DNA from: Myxococcales bacterium
GTDB lineage: Bacteria > Myxococcota_A > Polyangia > Polyangiales > Polyangiaceae
Assembly (NCBI GenBank): GCA_013297655.1
Contig: JAAFHV010000002.1
Location: forward strand, 50,375-114,374
DNA: 64,000 nt
Direction of reading: 5' to 3'
In this document: positions 1 through 8,827 of the stretch, in pieces
Position numbering within the stretch: the first letter of the stretch is position 1
Layout: each line of letters begins with the position of its first letter
Notes under the pieces: generated by a model
Database searches by the model: none
What the model saw: only the letters and a program-made list of their open reading frames with translations
Told to the model about the DNA's origin: nothing
Made by a program: the position numbers and the translations under genes

Positions 1-34
1 CGGCGCGTTCCGTCTCGGGGTACGCTTCCTAAGC

Positions 35-904
35 GTGCGCTTCTCCTCGGCTTCCTTCGTCGTCATCGGTGCCGTCGCGATCGCGACGGCGTGCGCGAGC
101 GTGTACGTGGGGGAGGGCAGCGACGCCGCGGCTCCCGATGCGCAGACGATCGCCCCGCCCGCGCCGACCGATGCGGCCATCGACGGTGCTCCCCAAGACG
201 CCGCGGTGCCAGGCTTCGACGCGCAGACCGACGCGACGGTGCTCGTCTTCGCGGACGACTTCGAGCGCAGCGACGCCTCGCTCACCCCGCCGTGGAACAG
301 CGAGAGCCTCCAAGATGGGCGCCTCGCGGTGGAGATCCCGGACGGCGGCTCGTCGCGCATGCTCACCGCCCTCACCTCCGGCCCCGACTCCGACGCGTTC
401 GTCGAGCGGCGGTTCAGCGGCGCCCCCGTGCGTCGCGCGCGCGCCAGCTTCGTCGTGAAGATGATCGACTTCTTCCCGCGCGACGGCGGCTCGGGGGAGA
501 CGGTGAACCTCTTCTCGATCCGCCTCGACACCACCCCGAGCGACGCCGGTCCCGGCCCCGAGCACGTGCTCCGCGTCGGCCTTCGTCGCAGGGGCGCGCG
601 CACCTTCTCGCTGTTCGTCATGTCGCAGTTCAACCCGGGCCAGACCCGCGTCGCCGACTCGACGACCCTGCTCGACGTGGGCGAAAAATACGCGATCCGC
701 CTCGAGGTCGACACGACGACCCCGCAGCCCGGGAAGCCGGTCGCTACCGGGTACGTGAATGATGCACGCGTCGTTTCGCTCGATAGCGCGGGCGAGCGGG
801 TGTACGGCTACGTCGATACGGGGCGCATGTACTTTCCGGGCGCTGTCTCCGGGGCCGGCTTCCACCTCGAGCTCGACGATCTGTCCGTCGTCGGCACGCG
901 CTGA
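35..904 (+). CDS. secreted lamin-G-like lipoprotein
   Basis: Encodes 289 residues. The N-terminus is a lipoprotein-type signal (hydrophobic stretch ending IATAC, Cys 20). A low-complexity Asp/Ala/Pro linker follows to about residue 70, then one beta-rich domain that begins with the VFADDFERSD motif common in concanavalin/LamG-like modules of myxobacterial surface proteins. It therefore probably sits on the outer membrane and may bind sugars. The same design (lipobox, DA-rich linker, similar C-terminal domain) recurs in the minus-strand gene at 57775-58521. The GTG start gives a sensible signal peptide but has no good ribosome binding site. The frame stays open to the window edge, so the start could lie further left. 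No catalytic motif is visible. Confidence 0.7.
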   Translation: MRFSSASFVVIGAVAIATACASVYVGEGSDAAAPDAQTIAPPAPTDAAIDGAPQDAAVPGFDAQTDATVLVFADDFERSDASLTPPWNSESLQDGRLAVEIPDGGSSRMLTALTSGPDSDAFVERRFSGAPVRRARASFVVKMIDFFPRDGGSGETVNLFSIRLDTTPSDAGPGPEHVLRVGLRRRGARTFSLFVMSQFNPGQTRVADSTTLLDVGEKYAIRLEVDTTTPQPGKPVATGYVNDARVVSLDSAGERVYGYVDTGRMYFPGAVSGAGFHLELDDLSVVGTR

Positions 905-950
905 GCGCCCTCGCGCGAACGAGCCCGAGCGACGAAGCAGCGGGGGCGTC

Positions 951-1355
951 TCAGCGGCAAATCAGCACTTTGTGGGTGTGGTCGGCGAAGTACGACCACT
1001 GGCGGCGCGCGGTGTTCGTGCGCGTGTTCACCTTCCCGTCGATGTCGTTCACGCCTTTGACGTACCAGCCGCTCCACGCCCCGCTCGACCACTGGATTTG
1101 ATACGCGACGACGTTGCCGCCGTAGTTCTTGCGATCGATCTCGGTGGAGAGGCCCGTGTGCCAACCGGCCGTCTCGCCCTGGGGCCCTTTGACCTCTTCG
1201 GTGCACGCCGCCTGCGTGTCGATGCGATGGGCGATGCAGTCGTGGGTGGGGCACTGGTTGCCGGCGGGCGCGATTTGCGCGTGCACGGTGAGCGCCGAGA
1301 GCGAGACGACGGAGACGAGAGCAGCCAACGAGAGGACGAGCGATCGCGCGTTCAT
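951..1355 (-). CDS. small secreted protein of unknown function
   Basis: Encodes 134 residues with a clear Sec signal peptide (residues 1-27, cut after VHA) and a mature part of about 107 residues containing four cysteines, which could form two disulfides. The mature part is rich in Trp, Gly and Tyr (for example SSGAWSGWYVKG), as in small beta-sandwich or carbohydrate-binding modules, but I recognise no family. ATG start. It lies tail-to-tail with the lipoprotein gene on its left and is separated from the TetR gene on its right by about 110 bases. Confidence 0.65.
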   Translation of the reverse strand: MNARSLVLSLAALVSVVSLSALTVHAQIAPAGNQCPTHDCIAHRIDTQAACTEEVKGPQGETAGWHTGLSTEIDRKNYGGNVVAYQIQWSSGAWSGWYVKGVNDIDGKVNTRTNTARRQWSYFADHTHKVLICR

Positions 1356-1467
1356 GTGGGAATTTCCTGGGTAAAGGGCCGAGAGCTTCGGGCCTCGACT
1401 CTGACGCGCGGGCCCCGTCGGCGATCCGTGGACGCGCGTACGAGACGCGCGCGAGACACGGCTCGGC

Positions 1468-2094
1468 TCAGGGAACGTCGAGGGTGCGCAAGAGAAGCTC
1501 CTTCACCGCGCGACGAACGCGCTCGCGTTGCTCGCTCGGAAGATCTTCCGCGAAGGTGTGAATGGTCACGTTTCGCGCCGCGCGAACGGCCACGAAGGCG
1601 CGCGTGGTCAGCTCTTCGCGGGTGACGCTCGGGAGCCGTGTCTCGAGCCACGCGACGAGCTTCTCTTCCGTGTACCGGTCGCTCGCGATGTACGGCTCGA
1701 GGCCTTGTTGGAGCGCGAACTCGTGACTCAAGATGCGCTGGAGCGCTGGTCGCGCGGAGTGGAGCGCGAAGAGCCCGTCGACCACGCGGCCGACCGCGAT
1801 TGTCACCTCGGCGTCGCGAAGCTCGAGGAACGCGCTGTCGATGAGGTCGCGCACCCCGCGTACGTGCCGCTCGCAAAGCGCGCGAACGATTTCGTCTTTG
1901 CTCCCGAAGTACTCGTAGAGCGAGCCGATGCTGACCCCCGCCTCGCGCGCGATGCGGTTCGTACCGAAGGAGCGACCGAGGCCCTCGCGCTCGATAATCC
2001 GAGCAGCCGCCTCCAAGATGGCCTCGACAGTGGCGTGGGCGCGCTCCTGAGAGGGTTTTCGCGCGGCTTTCGTGACGGTTTTGGTGCGCTTCAT
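1468..2094 (-). CDS. TetR/AcrR family transcriptional regulator
   Basis: Encodes 208 residues from the ATG at 2094. The N-terminal helix-turn-helix is typical of TetR repressors: an AILEAAARIIEREG helix, then TNRIAREAGVSIGSLYEYFGSKDEIV around residues 40-65, with the diagnostic YxYFxSKxEI motif. The C-terminal half is the ligand-binding all-helical domain, with a short KR-rich tail before the HTH. It is divergent from the P450 at 2184 with 89 bases between the start codons, so it most likely represses itself and the P450. An upstream in-frame start at 2136 is possible but would add an unconserved Arg/Ser-rich leader. Confidence 0.88.
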   Translation of the reverse strand: MKRTKTVTKAARKPSQERAHATVEAILEAAARIIEREGLGRSFGTNRIAREAGVSIGSLYEYFGSKDEIVRALCERHVRGVRDLIDSAFLELRDAEVTIAVGRVVDGLFALHSARPALQRILSHEFALQQGLEPYIASDRYTEEKLVAWLETRLPSVTREELTTRAFVAVRAARNVTIHTFAEDLPSEQRERVRRAVKELLLRTLDVP

Positions 2095-2112
2095 CGCTGT
2101 GCGAGAACCCGA

Positions 2113-2134
2113 GTCGCGAGCCCCCGCCCGCGAC
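2113..2134. promoter_or_regulatory. inverted repeat between tetR and P450 (possible operator)
   Basis: The 89-base divergent spacer holds the imperfectly placed inverted repeat GTCGCG-(10)-CGCGAC. It also holds a direct repeat ATCGCGAC at about 2154 and 2166. Either could be the TetR operator. Such short GC-only repeats arise easily by chance in this genome. Confidence 0.3.
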
Positions 2135-2183
2135 ACTACCTTACGTCTCTATCGCGACGCCAATCGCGACCGAAAGGATCCCC

Positions 2184-3599
2184 GTGGCCGACGGCACTCT
2201 CAAGAACCTCGTTCCGCTCTCCGAGCTCCCTGTTTTGCCGAGCGTGCCGCTGCTCGCGAGCTTGCCGTGGCTCTACCATCGCGAGGGCTTCATGGCGCGC
2301 ATGGCCGAGCTCGCGGAGCGCCATCGGCACGTGGGCATGTTCCGCGTCCCGATGCCGGACGGCCGCGAGCCCATCTTCGTCGGCAACGTGTCGCTCGCGA
2401 CCGAGCTTTGCGACGAGGCGCGCTTCGAGAAGCAGCTCTTCGGGCCGCTCGTGCACATTCGCGACTTCGCCGGCGACGGCCTCTTTACCGCCCTCCCGGA
2501 CGAAGCAAACTGGCATAAAGCGAACCGCATTTTGTCGCCCGGGTTCTCGAGCGCGTCGATCGACCGCTATTTCCCCGCGATGACGAGCGCGCTCGACGAG
2601 CTGCTCGAGCATTGGCGCCGCGCCGCGAGTACGAAGAACGCGGGGGTCGACGTGGTCGCCGACATGACGAAGCTCACCCTCGAGACGATCTCGATCGCCG
2701 GCTTCGACTACCGCTTCGGCAGCTTTGGCACCCCCGAGCTTCACCCGTTCTTGAAGGCGCTCGCGCGCGCGTTGCAAGAGAGCATCGACGTGCTCCGGCG
2801 GCCCCCGCTCTTTGCGCCGCTCTATGCCGGAAGGCGCGCGCGCTACCAGCGAGACATCACGTCGATGTTCGATCTCGTCGATCGTGTGATCGTCGAACGG
2901 AGGCTCGTTCCCCAGGAGCAGTGGCCAAAAGACTTCCTCTCGCTCATGCTCGCGGAGGCCGATCCGAAGACGGGGGAGCGCCTCTCGGACGAGAACATTC
3001 GGTATCAAATCCTGACGTTCCTCATCGCCGGCCACGAGACCACGGCGGGCCTACTCGCCTTTACGTTTCATCAGCTCGCGCGGAGCCCGGAGCTCTTTCA
3101 GGCGGTGCGGCGCGAGGTAGACGAGGGGCTCGGCACGGACGACGCGCCGACGATGAAAGACGTGATGAGCCTCGATCTGGTCCGTCGTGTGCTCTCGGAG
3201 GGGCTTCGGTTGTGGCCTACGGTGCCGTCGATCGCGCGCGCGGCAAAAGAAGACACCGTGCTCGCGGGCCGCTACGAAGTGCCAAAGGGTCGGCCCCTCG
3301 GCCTCCTCGTGAACGCGATTCATCGTGATCCTTCGGTATGGAAGGACCCTCTGAAATTCGATCCGGACAGGTTTCTCCCCGAAGCGGTGAAGGCGCGCCC
3401 GTCCGCCGCGTACAAGCCATTCGGGATTGGCAAACGCGCGTGCACGGGAAAACACTTCGCCCTCGTGGAAGCCACAGTGTGCGTCGCGCTGGTGGTGCGC
3501 GCGTTCGACTTCGCGGATCCGGGCCCGCTCTCCGTCGCGCCTACGGTGTCGCCGAAGCCCAAGGGTTTCCGCCTCGTGGTCACTCCGCGCCCGCGCTGA
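2184..3599 (+). CDS. cytochrome P450, CYP102-like heme domain
   Basis: Encodes 471 residues. All P450 hallmarks are present: the I-helix oxygen-binding motif AGHETT at 282-287, the ExxR pair E339/R342 in LSEGLRLWP, and the heme loop KPFGIGKRACTG with Cys420 as proximal ligand. Long stretches (ENIRYQILTFLIAGHETT, ALRLWPT-like segment, KEDTVLAG, HRDPSVW) resemble the heme domain of the fatty-acid hydroxylase CYP102A1. Unlike CYP102A1 there is no fused flavin reductase; the protein stops after the heme domain, so it needs external redox partners and none is encoded nearby. Probable substrate is a fatty acid or similar lipid (inference). GTG start with an AAAGGA site 7 bases upstream. Divergent from a TetR repressor. 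Confidence 0.93.
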   Translation: MADGTLKNLVPLSELPVLPSVPLLASLPWLYHREGFMARMAELAERHRHVGMFRVPMPDGREPIFVGNVSLATELCDEARFEKQLFGPLVHIRDFAGDGLFTALPDEANWHKANRILSPGFSSASIDRYFPAMTSALDELLEHWRRAASTKNAGVDVVADMTKLTLETISIAGFDYRFGSFGTPELHPFLKALARALQESIDVLRRPPLFAPLYAGRRARYQRDITSMFDLVDRVIVERRLVPQEQWPKDFLSLMLAEADPKTGERLSDENIRYQILTFLIAGHETTAGLLAFTFHQLARSPELFQAVRREVDEGLGTDDAPTMKDVMSLDLVRRVLSEGLRLWPTVPSIARAAKEDTVLAGRYEVPKGRPLGLLVNAIHRDPSVWKDPLKFDPDRFLPEAVKARPSAAYKPFGIGKRACTGKHFALVEATVCVALVVRAFDFADPGPLSVAPTVSPKPKGFRLVVTPRPR

Positions 3600-3611
3600 T
3601 CGCGCGCGGGC

Positions 3612-5228
3612 TCAGTCCCACGCGTCGGTGACACCGAAGAAGTACTCGCTGTACCGGCTGTCGACGTCGAGCGAGACACGCTTCACGTCCTTGACGCAGC
3701 TCGCATCTACCTTCGCCTTCGGATCTTTCAAGAAGGCTTCGAGCATCGCGAGGGAGCACTCGCTGTCGAACACGACACCGTGGTTTCCGCCGTCGATTCG
3801 TACGAACTGGAGGCTCGGATCTTCCACGTACTTCAAGGCTTCTTGCGAGAGCGAGTACACGGTTTGAAAATCGAAGGTGCCTTGCATCACGAGCCACGGC
3901 ACGTCGCGCTTCACCCAGCCGTTCACCAAGGTGTCGCGCGGGTAGGGCTGCCACGCCTCGAAGTACGAGAGATCGAGCGAGTCTTCTCCGGGCCGAAGCT
4001 CGAGCATCGCGGCCTTCGCGGCGAGCACGGCGCGGCTCGGCACCGGGCGCGAGATCATCTCCGACGCGACGACGTGGACGAGGAGCGCGGTCGACATGCC
4101 GTGCGCGCTGCTCGGGTTCGGCGTGGGGCCGAAGCGATGCACCGGCAGCGGGCTCCGTTGGTTCGCCTCCTCGAGCTTCTCGACGAGCGTATCGAGCACC
4201 TTCACGTCGGCGTCGGAGCAGCGGTTCAAACGGTAGAACGTAGGGAAGATGCCTTGCTGCCAGGAAGGCCCGAGCGCGAGCGCGATGTCGGCGGGGGCGA
4301 GCTGGGAGAGCTTGGTGCGCGCGCAGTGGCCGGTGGCGAGCTTCGCCAGCACCTCGCGGAAGAACGTACGCGGCTCTGCTCCGAGCTTGGCGGTGCACGA
4401 GGCCGTCTCTTTGCAGACGTCGAGCATCGCGCCCACCGCCTCGTCCATCCCGAAGGTTTGTGGCGTATCGAACGAGCAGGTGGAAGATAGGCAGTTACCG
4501 TCGGTCACCACCGCGTCCACTTTGGAGTCGGGGAGCTGGAGGAACCGGTGCGCCCAATAGGAGCCGTACGATCCGCCGTAGAGGAACACCTTCTGCGCGG
4601 GCGTCGCCGTCGCCGCGATCAAGTCTCGTACGTCTTTGGCGGACTCGGTCGTCGAAAATCCGTCCAGCTTGTCGCCCAAGATTCCGCGCACTTCGTCGGA
4701 GCACTTCTTGGAAAAGTCGTTCGAGGTGGACGCCGTTCGGTACGCCTTCGGGCAATCGAGGTATCCGGACTCGCCTGTTCCTCGGTGGTCGACGAGGTAC
4801 ACGTCGATCCCCTGCGCGAAGCTGCTCGACACGATTTCTCCGTAAGGAGCCAAGCTGAAGCCCGCGCCACCGGGGCCGCCGTTCAGCATCCAGAGCTGGC
4901 CCGTCGCGGGCTGCTTCCGTGACTTGAGCCTATAAATGGCGACCGGAACGGTGCCGCTGCCGACGACCTCGCGCCGCGCGGGCAGGTCGACCGTCGCGCA
5001 CTCGGCTTGAATCCCGCCGCGGTATCCCGGCACCTCGCACGTGCCCCACGCGATCGTGGGCTTCACCGCGGGCGGATCGATCGGGGGCACGCTCGGCGGG
5101 GTCGTCGGTGTCGCCGTCGGCGCGGGCGTCACGATCGGGTCGTCTACGATCGATCCATTGCACGCGATGGAGAGTGTCGCGACGCACGCCAAGAGAGCGG
5201 GGCCAATCGGCCCGAGCGAGAGCTTCAT
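3612..5228 (-). CDS. TAP-like alpha/beta hydrolase (S33-type peptidase), lipoprotein
   Basis: Encodes 538 residues from the ATG at 5228. The signal ends in LSIAC (lipobox), then a Pro/Thr-rich linker. The hydrolase fold shows the oxyanion motif MLNGGPGGAG, the VDHRGTGESGY strand, nucleophile Ser220 in YGGSYGS, Asp453 in MQGTFDFQT and His483 in DGGNHGVV. This set is typical of tripeptidyl-aminopeptidase/proline-iminopeptidase-like S33 enzymes, which remove N-terminal residues from peptides; the actual substrate is unknown. It converges on the P450, with only 12 bases between the two stops. An in-frame ATG 57 bases upstream gives a worse signal peptide. Confidence 0.88.
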   Translation of the reverse strand: MKLSLGPIGPALLACVATLSIACNGSIVDDPIVTPAPTATPTTPPSVPPIDPPAVKPTIAWGTCEVPGYRGGIQAECATVDLPARREVVGSGTVPVAIYRLKSRKQPATGQLWMLNGGPGGAGFSLAPYGEIVSSSFAQGIDVYLVDHRGTGESGYLDCPKAYRTASTSNDFSKKCSDEVRGILGDKLDGFSTTESAKDVRDLIAATATPAQKVFLYGGSYGSYWAHRFLQLPDSKVDAVVTDGNCLSSTCSFDTPQTFGMDEAVGAMLDVCKETASCTAKLGAEPRTFFREVLAKLATGHCARTKLSQLAPADIALALGPSWQQGIFPTFYRLNRCSDADVKVLDTLVEKLEEANQRSPLPVHRFGPTPNPSSAHGMSTALLVHVVASEMISRPVPSRAVLAAKAAMLELRPGEDSLDLSYFEAWQPYPRDTLVNGWVKRDVPWLVMQGTFDFQTVYSLSQEALKYVEDPSLQFVRIDGGNHGVVFDSECSLAMLEAFLKDPKAKVDASCVKDVKRVSLDVDSRYSEYFFGVTDAWD

Positions 5229-5446
5229 TGCGCCGTGTCGAGCAAATGACGCGCCAATCGAATTATTCGGAAAAAGCCCAGCCATCGAGACGGCCCGTTA
5301 GCCAGGTGACGGACGCCGTCGTCGTGCGAGTTGCGCAGCCGTGCGTGGTCGGGCATACGGGTTGCCCACGGTGTGCGAGAGGGTCTTCGGTCCAATCGAT
5401 CACTGTGCTTCTCGAGATACCCATCTTCATTGAACTAAGGAGAACC

Positions 5447-6880
5447 ATGGTGAACAAAGCTCACCTTGCAGCAGGCATCCTGGCCTGTGTCCTCGTCGCG
5501 TGCTCCGGCACCGACGGCGCGTCCGGCAGCAAAGGCACCGCCGGCGACAAGGGCACACCTGGAACCGCCGGCACTGCAGGTACGACAGGAAAATCCGGGG
5601 AGGCGAGCATCAGCCTCGTCTCGCCGCGCGCGGCCGTGCTCGACGGCATCGCCGAGGTCACCATCTCGGTCGACGGCGCCGACCTCCCGAGCGCCGCGAC
5701 CGTGTCGTTCGGCGCGGGCGTCAAGGTGGGGCAGAGCGTCGTCACGAAGCGCTCGATGATCGTCGAAATTCAGGTCGATCCTACGGCCGCGATAGGTCCC
5801 CGCGACGTGGTCGTCTCCGGCCCCGATGGCTTCAAGCTCACCTACGCGGGCGGCTTCGCGGTCGGCGCTGGCCTCGGCGTAAAGGTCTCCGGCGGCAAGG
5901 GTGAGCAGGGTGGCCTCGTGCAGGTCGACCTCACCAACCACGACGCCGAGTACTTCGACAGCGAGAGCTTCTCCCTCGTGCCGAGCGCGGCCGATGGGCT
6001 CTTTCTCCGGATCAATGCACCCTACACGGGCCCGAAAGACGCGCGCGCCATCCTGCTCGTCGACCCGACGGCGAAAGCGGGCAACCTCGGCATCATCGGG
6101 ACGAACTACCCCGGCGAGACGAACGCGCCGATTTACATCGCCGATCCGAAGGCCGTCACCGTCGCCGCGCGCACCGCCGAGACGCTCGGAACGACCGAGG
6201 TCACGAAGGTGATCACGACGCCTTTCCAGAGCTATCTCTTCAAGTACACCACGGGCGTCAACAAGCTCAACGTGATCAGCGTCGTGCCCAATACGGCGGC
6301 GCTCGTTCCTTTCGCGGTCGGTCTCGGCCCCGCGGGCAAGCTCTCGGACGTGATCTCGTCTGCGGCGTTCGTGGCCTATCCCACCACCGTCGGCGGCTCG
6401 GGCACCCTCATCGTCGCGAACAGCAAGTTCGCCGAGGCGGGCGCCTCCGCGGCCGACTTCGGGTTCAAAGCGACCGCGCGCTCCTTCGACGCGGAAGCTC
6501 CTATCGTCGAGGACGACGGCGCGCAGCACGACGGCGCGGGCGGCACGTTCCAAGCTTGGGGCGCGCTCCCGGCGGCCAACGCGGCGGTGCCCGTGCTCCT
6601 CCTCAACGGCGAGCTGAAGACGGCAGATACGGCCGACGTGTACCGCGTCACCGGCGCGGCGAACCAGCAGGTGGAGGTCTCCATCCTGGGCGACGCTCCC
6701 GTCGCGCTCGCGATCTCGTCGAACGTGAATTTTCCCAACAACGCGAACACCGTGCGCGCCACGTTGAACACCAAAGCCGGCACCCTCGTGCTGGCGAACG
6801 CCGCTGCGAATCGTTTCATTCGCGTGGCCCCGGCCGATCGTCGAGGCAAGTACACGCTCGCCATTCGCGTTCGCCCGTGA
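5447..6880 (+). CDS. collagen-like-repeat lipoprotein A
   Basis: Encodes 477 residues. AAGGAG lies 5 bases before the ATG, ahead of a lipoprotein signal with LVAC (Cys19). Residues about 21-51 are Gly-X-Y repeats (GSKGTAGDKGTPG and similar), the collagen-like pattern. Then comes an IPT/TIG-like Ig domain (VSPRAAVLDGIAEVTISVDG) and a C-terminal module resembling pre-peptidase C-terminal domains (TADVYRVTG ... GKYTLAIRVRP). It is likely a surface-anchored stalk-plus-domain protein. It is followed after 34 bases by a paralogue of the same plan, so the two form an operon. The Gly-X-Y segment is too short for a long triple helix on its own. Confidence 0.82.
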   Translation: MVNKAHLAAGILACVLVACSGTDGASGSKGTAGDKGTPGTAGTAGTTGKSGEASISLVSPRAAVLDGIAEVTISVDGADLPSAATVSFGAGVKVGQSVVTKRSMIVEIQVDPTAAIGPRDVVVSGPDGFKLTYAGGFAVGAGLGVKVSGGKGEQGGLVQVDLTNHDAEYFDSESFSLVPSAADGLFLRINAPYTGPKDARAILLVDPTAKAGNLGIIGTNYPGETNAPIYIADPKAVTVAARTAETLGTTEVTKVITTPFQSYLFKYTTGVNKLNVISVVPNTAALVPFAVGLGPAGKLSDVISSAAFVAYPTTVGGSGTLIVANSKFAEAGASAADFGFKATARSFDAEAPIVEDDGAQHDGAGGTFQAWGALPAANAAVPVLLLNGELKTADTADVYRVTGAANQQVEVSILGDAPVALAISSNVNFPNNANTVRATLNTKAGTLVLANAAANRFIRVAPADRRGKYTLAIRVRP

Positions 6881-6914
6881 ACCTTTCTTTTCCTAGTTTT
6901 TCGGAGATTTCCCG

Positions 6915-8402
6915 ATGAAAAAGACTCTCTCCATTCTCGGTCTCGTGGGTGCGACGCTCCTCGTCGTCGCGTGTGGCTCGGACGGCGCTCCCGGCACCGA
7001 TGGCGCCAAGGGCGACAACGGCGCGAAGGGTGACAACGGCACGCCCGGCACCGTCGGCAAGGACGGCGTCGTGACGCCCTCGCTCGAGTTCGTGACGCCG
7101 AACCGCGGCGTGCTCGACCGCACGATCGAAGTGACCATTAGCGCGAGCGGCACCAAGTTCGCGGGCAGCCCCAAGGTCGACCTCGGCGCCGGCATCACGG
7201 TGTCGGAAGTGAAGGCCCTCAGCGCCACGTCGATCTCGGCGAAGCTGGTGATCGCGGCGAACGCTGCGATTGGCGTCCGGGACGTGACGATCGACGGGCA
7301 GAAGCTCGAGAAGGCTTTTGCGGTCATTCCGGCGATTTCGTCGACCATCGTGGGCACCGCGCAGCAGGGCGGCGTCGCCAACGTCGCGATCCAGAACAAC
7401 GATCTCGCGAACCCGTTCGACAAGGAGAACCTCGCCCTCGTCGCGCCGGATCTCATCAACCTCAACGTCGGCGCGGAGTCGAACATCTTCGCGGGCGGCG
7501 CGTTCATCGTCCCGCCGCTCGTTACGGGCTCGCCCGCGTTCTCGCTCGCGAACATGGACGCCGAAGGAAAGCCGCGCACCACGTTCCTCGGCAACCCGAA
7601 CGACGTGAAGGTCACCGCCCGCGCCGCCACCGCGCTCACCGTGAACGCCGCGCCGCAGGCGATCACGCTCGGCGCACAGCTCGCGTCGTTTTACGGCAAA
7701 GGCACTATCCCCGCGAACACCGCCATGATCGCCGACTACCGCATTCAGGTCGGCGCCACCGCCACCACGTCGCCGCTCGGCTTCTTGTTCAGCAAGGGTG
7801 GTACCGCGAAGGACATCCTCGGCGTGGCGCAACCCCCGCAGAGCTTCTTGGGCGCCGAACCGCCCCCCTACGACCTTCACCTCGTCGTTCCCTTCCCCAC
7901 GCAGGCGGCGGCGGAAGACGAATACCTCGTGCTCGTCGACAGCTCTGGCACCGGCGGTCCCGCCACCTTCAGCGCTACCTTCGTGAAGGCCGAGTCCATC
8001 CCCGAAGGCGCTCTCGCTCACAACACCGCGCCCCTCGCGCAAGACCTCGCGGTGCTCCAAGCGATCCCGGCCAACCTCACCACCGACATCGGCGGCAAGG
8101 TCGTGGCCGGAAATCTGCTCACCACGACCGAGGTCGACATCTACAAGATCACGGTCGCGAACAACGATCGTCTCCAGATCGGTATCGGCGGCGACGGCGA
8201 GTACGACGTCATCGTGTCCACCGACGGCACGACCGATCCGGAAGGCGCCAACGCCCTCGGTTACGTGTACTCCGCAACCAAAGGCCAGCTCGGCAGCGAC
8301 GTGGTGACCGCGACCGCGACCACGATTTACATCGCCGTGACGCCGTACCAAGCGCGCAACGGCAAGTACACGCTCTCGGTCCGCAAGATCGCCGCGAACT
8401 GA
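6915..8402 (+). CDS. collagen-like-repeat lipoprotein B (paralogue of A)
   Basis: Encodes 495 residues. The lipoprotein signal ends LLVVAC (Cys20), then a short Gly-X-Y tract GSDGAPGTDGAKGDNG and repeats, an Ig-like segment with the same TPNRGVLDRTIEVTISASG pattern as gene A, a middle beta-rich region and a C-terminal PPC-like module (VDIYKITVANNDRLQIG ... NGKYTLSVRKIA). Overall domain order matches gene A, so the pair arose by tandem duplication. A GGAGAT site precedes the ATG. A strong terminator 32 bases after the stop closes the operon. Probable role: cell-surface adhesion or matrix; no catalytic residues seen. Confidence 0.82.
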   Translation: MKKTLSILGLVGATLLVVACGSDGAPGTDGAKGDNGAKGDNGTPGTVGKDGVVTPSLEFVTPNRGVLDRTIEVTISASGTKFAGSPKVDLGAGITVSEVKALSATSISAKLVIAANAAIGVRDVTIDGQKLEKAFAVIPAISSTIVGTAQQGGVANVAIQNNDLANPFDKENLALVAPDLINLNVGAESNIFAGGAFIVPPLVTGSPAFSLANMDAEGKPRTTFLGNPNDVKVTARAATALTVNAAPQAITLGAQLASFYGKGTIPANTAMIADYRIQVGATATTSPLGFLFSKGGTAKDILGVAQPPQSFLGAEPPPYDLHLVVPFPTQAAAEDEYLVLVDSSGTGGPATFSATFVKAESIPEGALAHNTAPLAQDLAVLQAIPANLTTDIGGKVVAGNLLTTTEVDIYKITVANNDRLQIGIGGDGEYDVIVSTDGTTDPEGANALGYVYSATKGQLGSDVVTATATTIYIAVTPYQARNGKYTLSVRKIAAN

Positions 8403-8433
8403 CGTTCGATAGCCAACGTCAGGCGTAAACACG

Positions 8434-8466
8434 AGGCCCCACGGTTCGCTCCGCGGGGCCTTTTGT
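8434..8466 (+). terminator. rho-independent terminator of the collagen-like lipoprotein operon
   Basis: Perfect 7-bp stem AGGCCCC / GGGGCCT with a 14-base loop that contains a further CGG/CCG pairing, directly followed by TTTTGT. It starts 32 bases after the stop of the second lipoprotein. Confidence 0.88.
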
Positions 8467-8827
8467 ATTTCGGACAGCATGAAACGCCGGGTTGGAGTCG
8501 ACGGGACGGATGGCGCGCTGAGCTGCTGGTAGCAAATATGTCGCGTGATACGACCAATCCGTTCGGAACGGTACTCGCCTCTCGAGTCACTTACACGGCG
8601 TAGCGGCGTCGCACCGCAGCGTCTCCCGGAATCAAGTTTTCGCCCTCGAACCGCTTGTGCCACCGACATCGACTTGGCCTATGGGTTCCATGCTGGAGAT
8701 CGTCGAATGCCGGGGCGACGGCGCGATTGCGGCCGCTTCGCGACTCGCCGAGCCAGAACGACGAAGACAGGACCGTCCCTGCGGCAGGTCGGCGCGCTCG
8801 CGAGGCAAGGCCAGCTCTGCGCCTTGG
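8467..8827. other. gene-free stretch
   Basis: 361 bases between a terminator and the end of a minus-strand gene. A 21-codon ATG-initiated frame at 8538-8603 has no ribosome binding site or recognisable product. I see no RNA fold, repeat or conserved gene. Confidence 0.4.
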
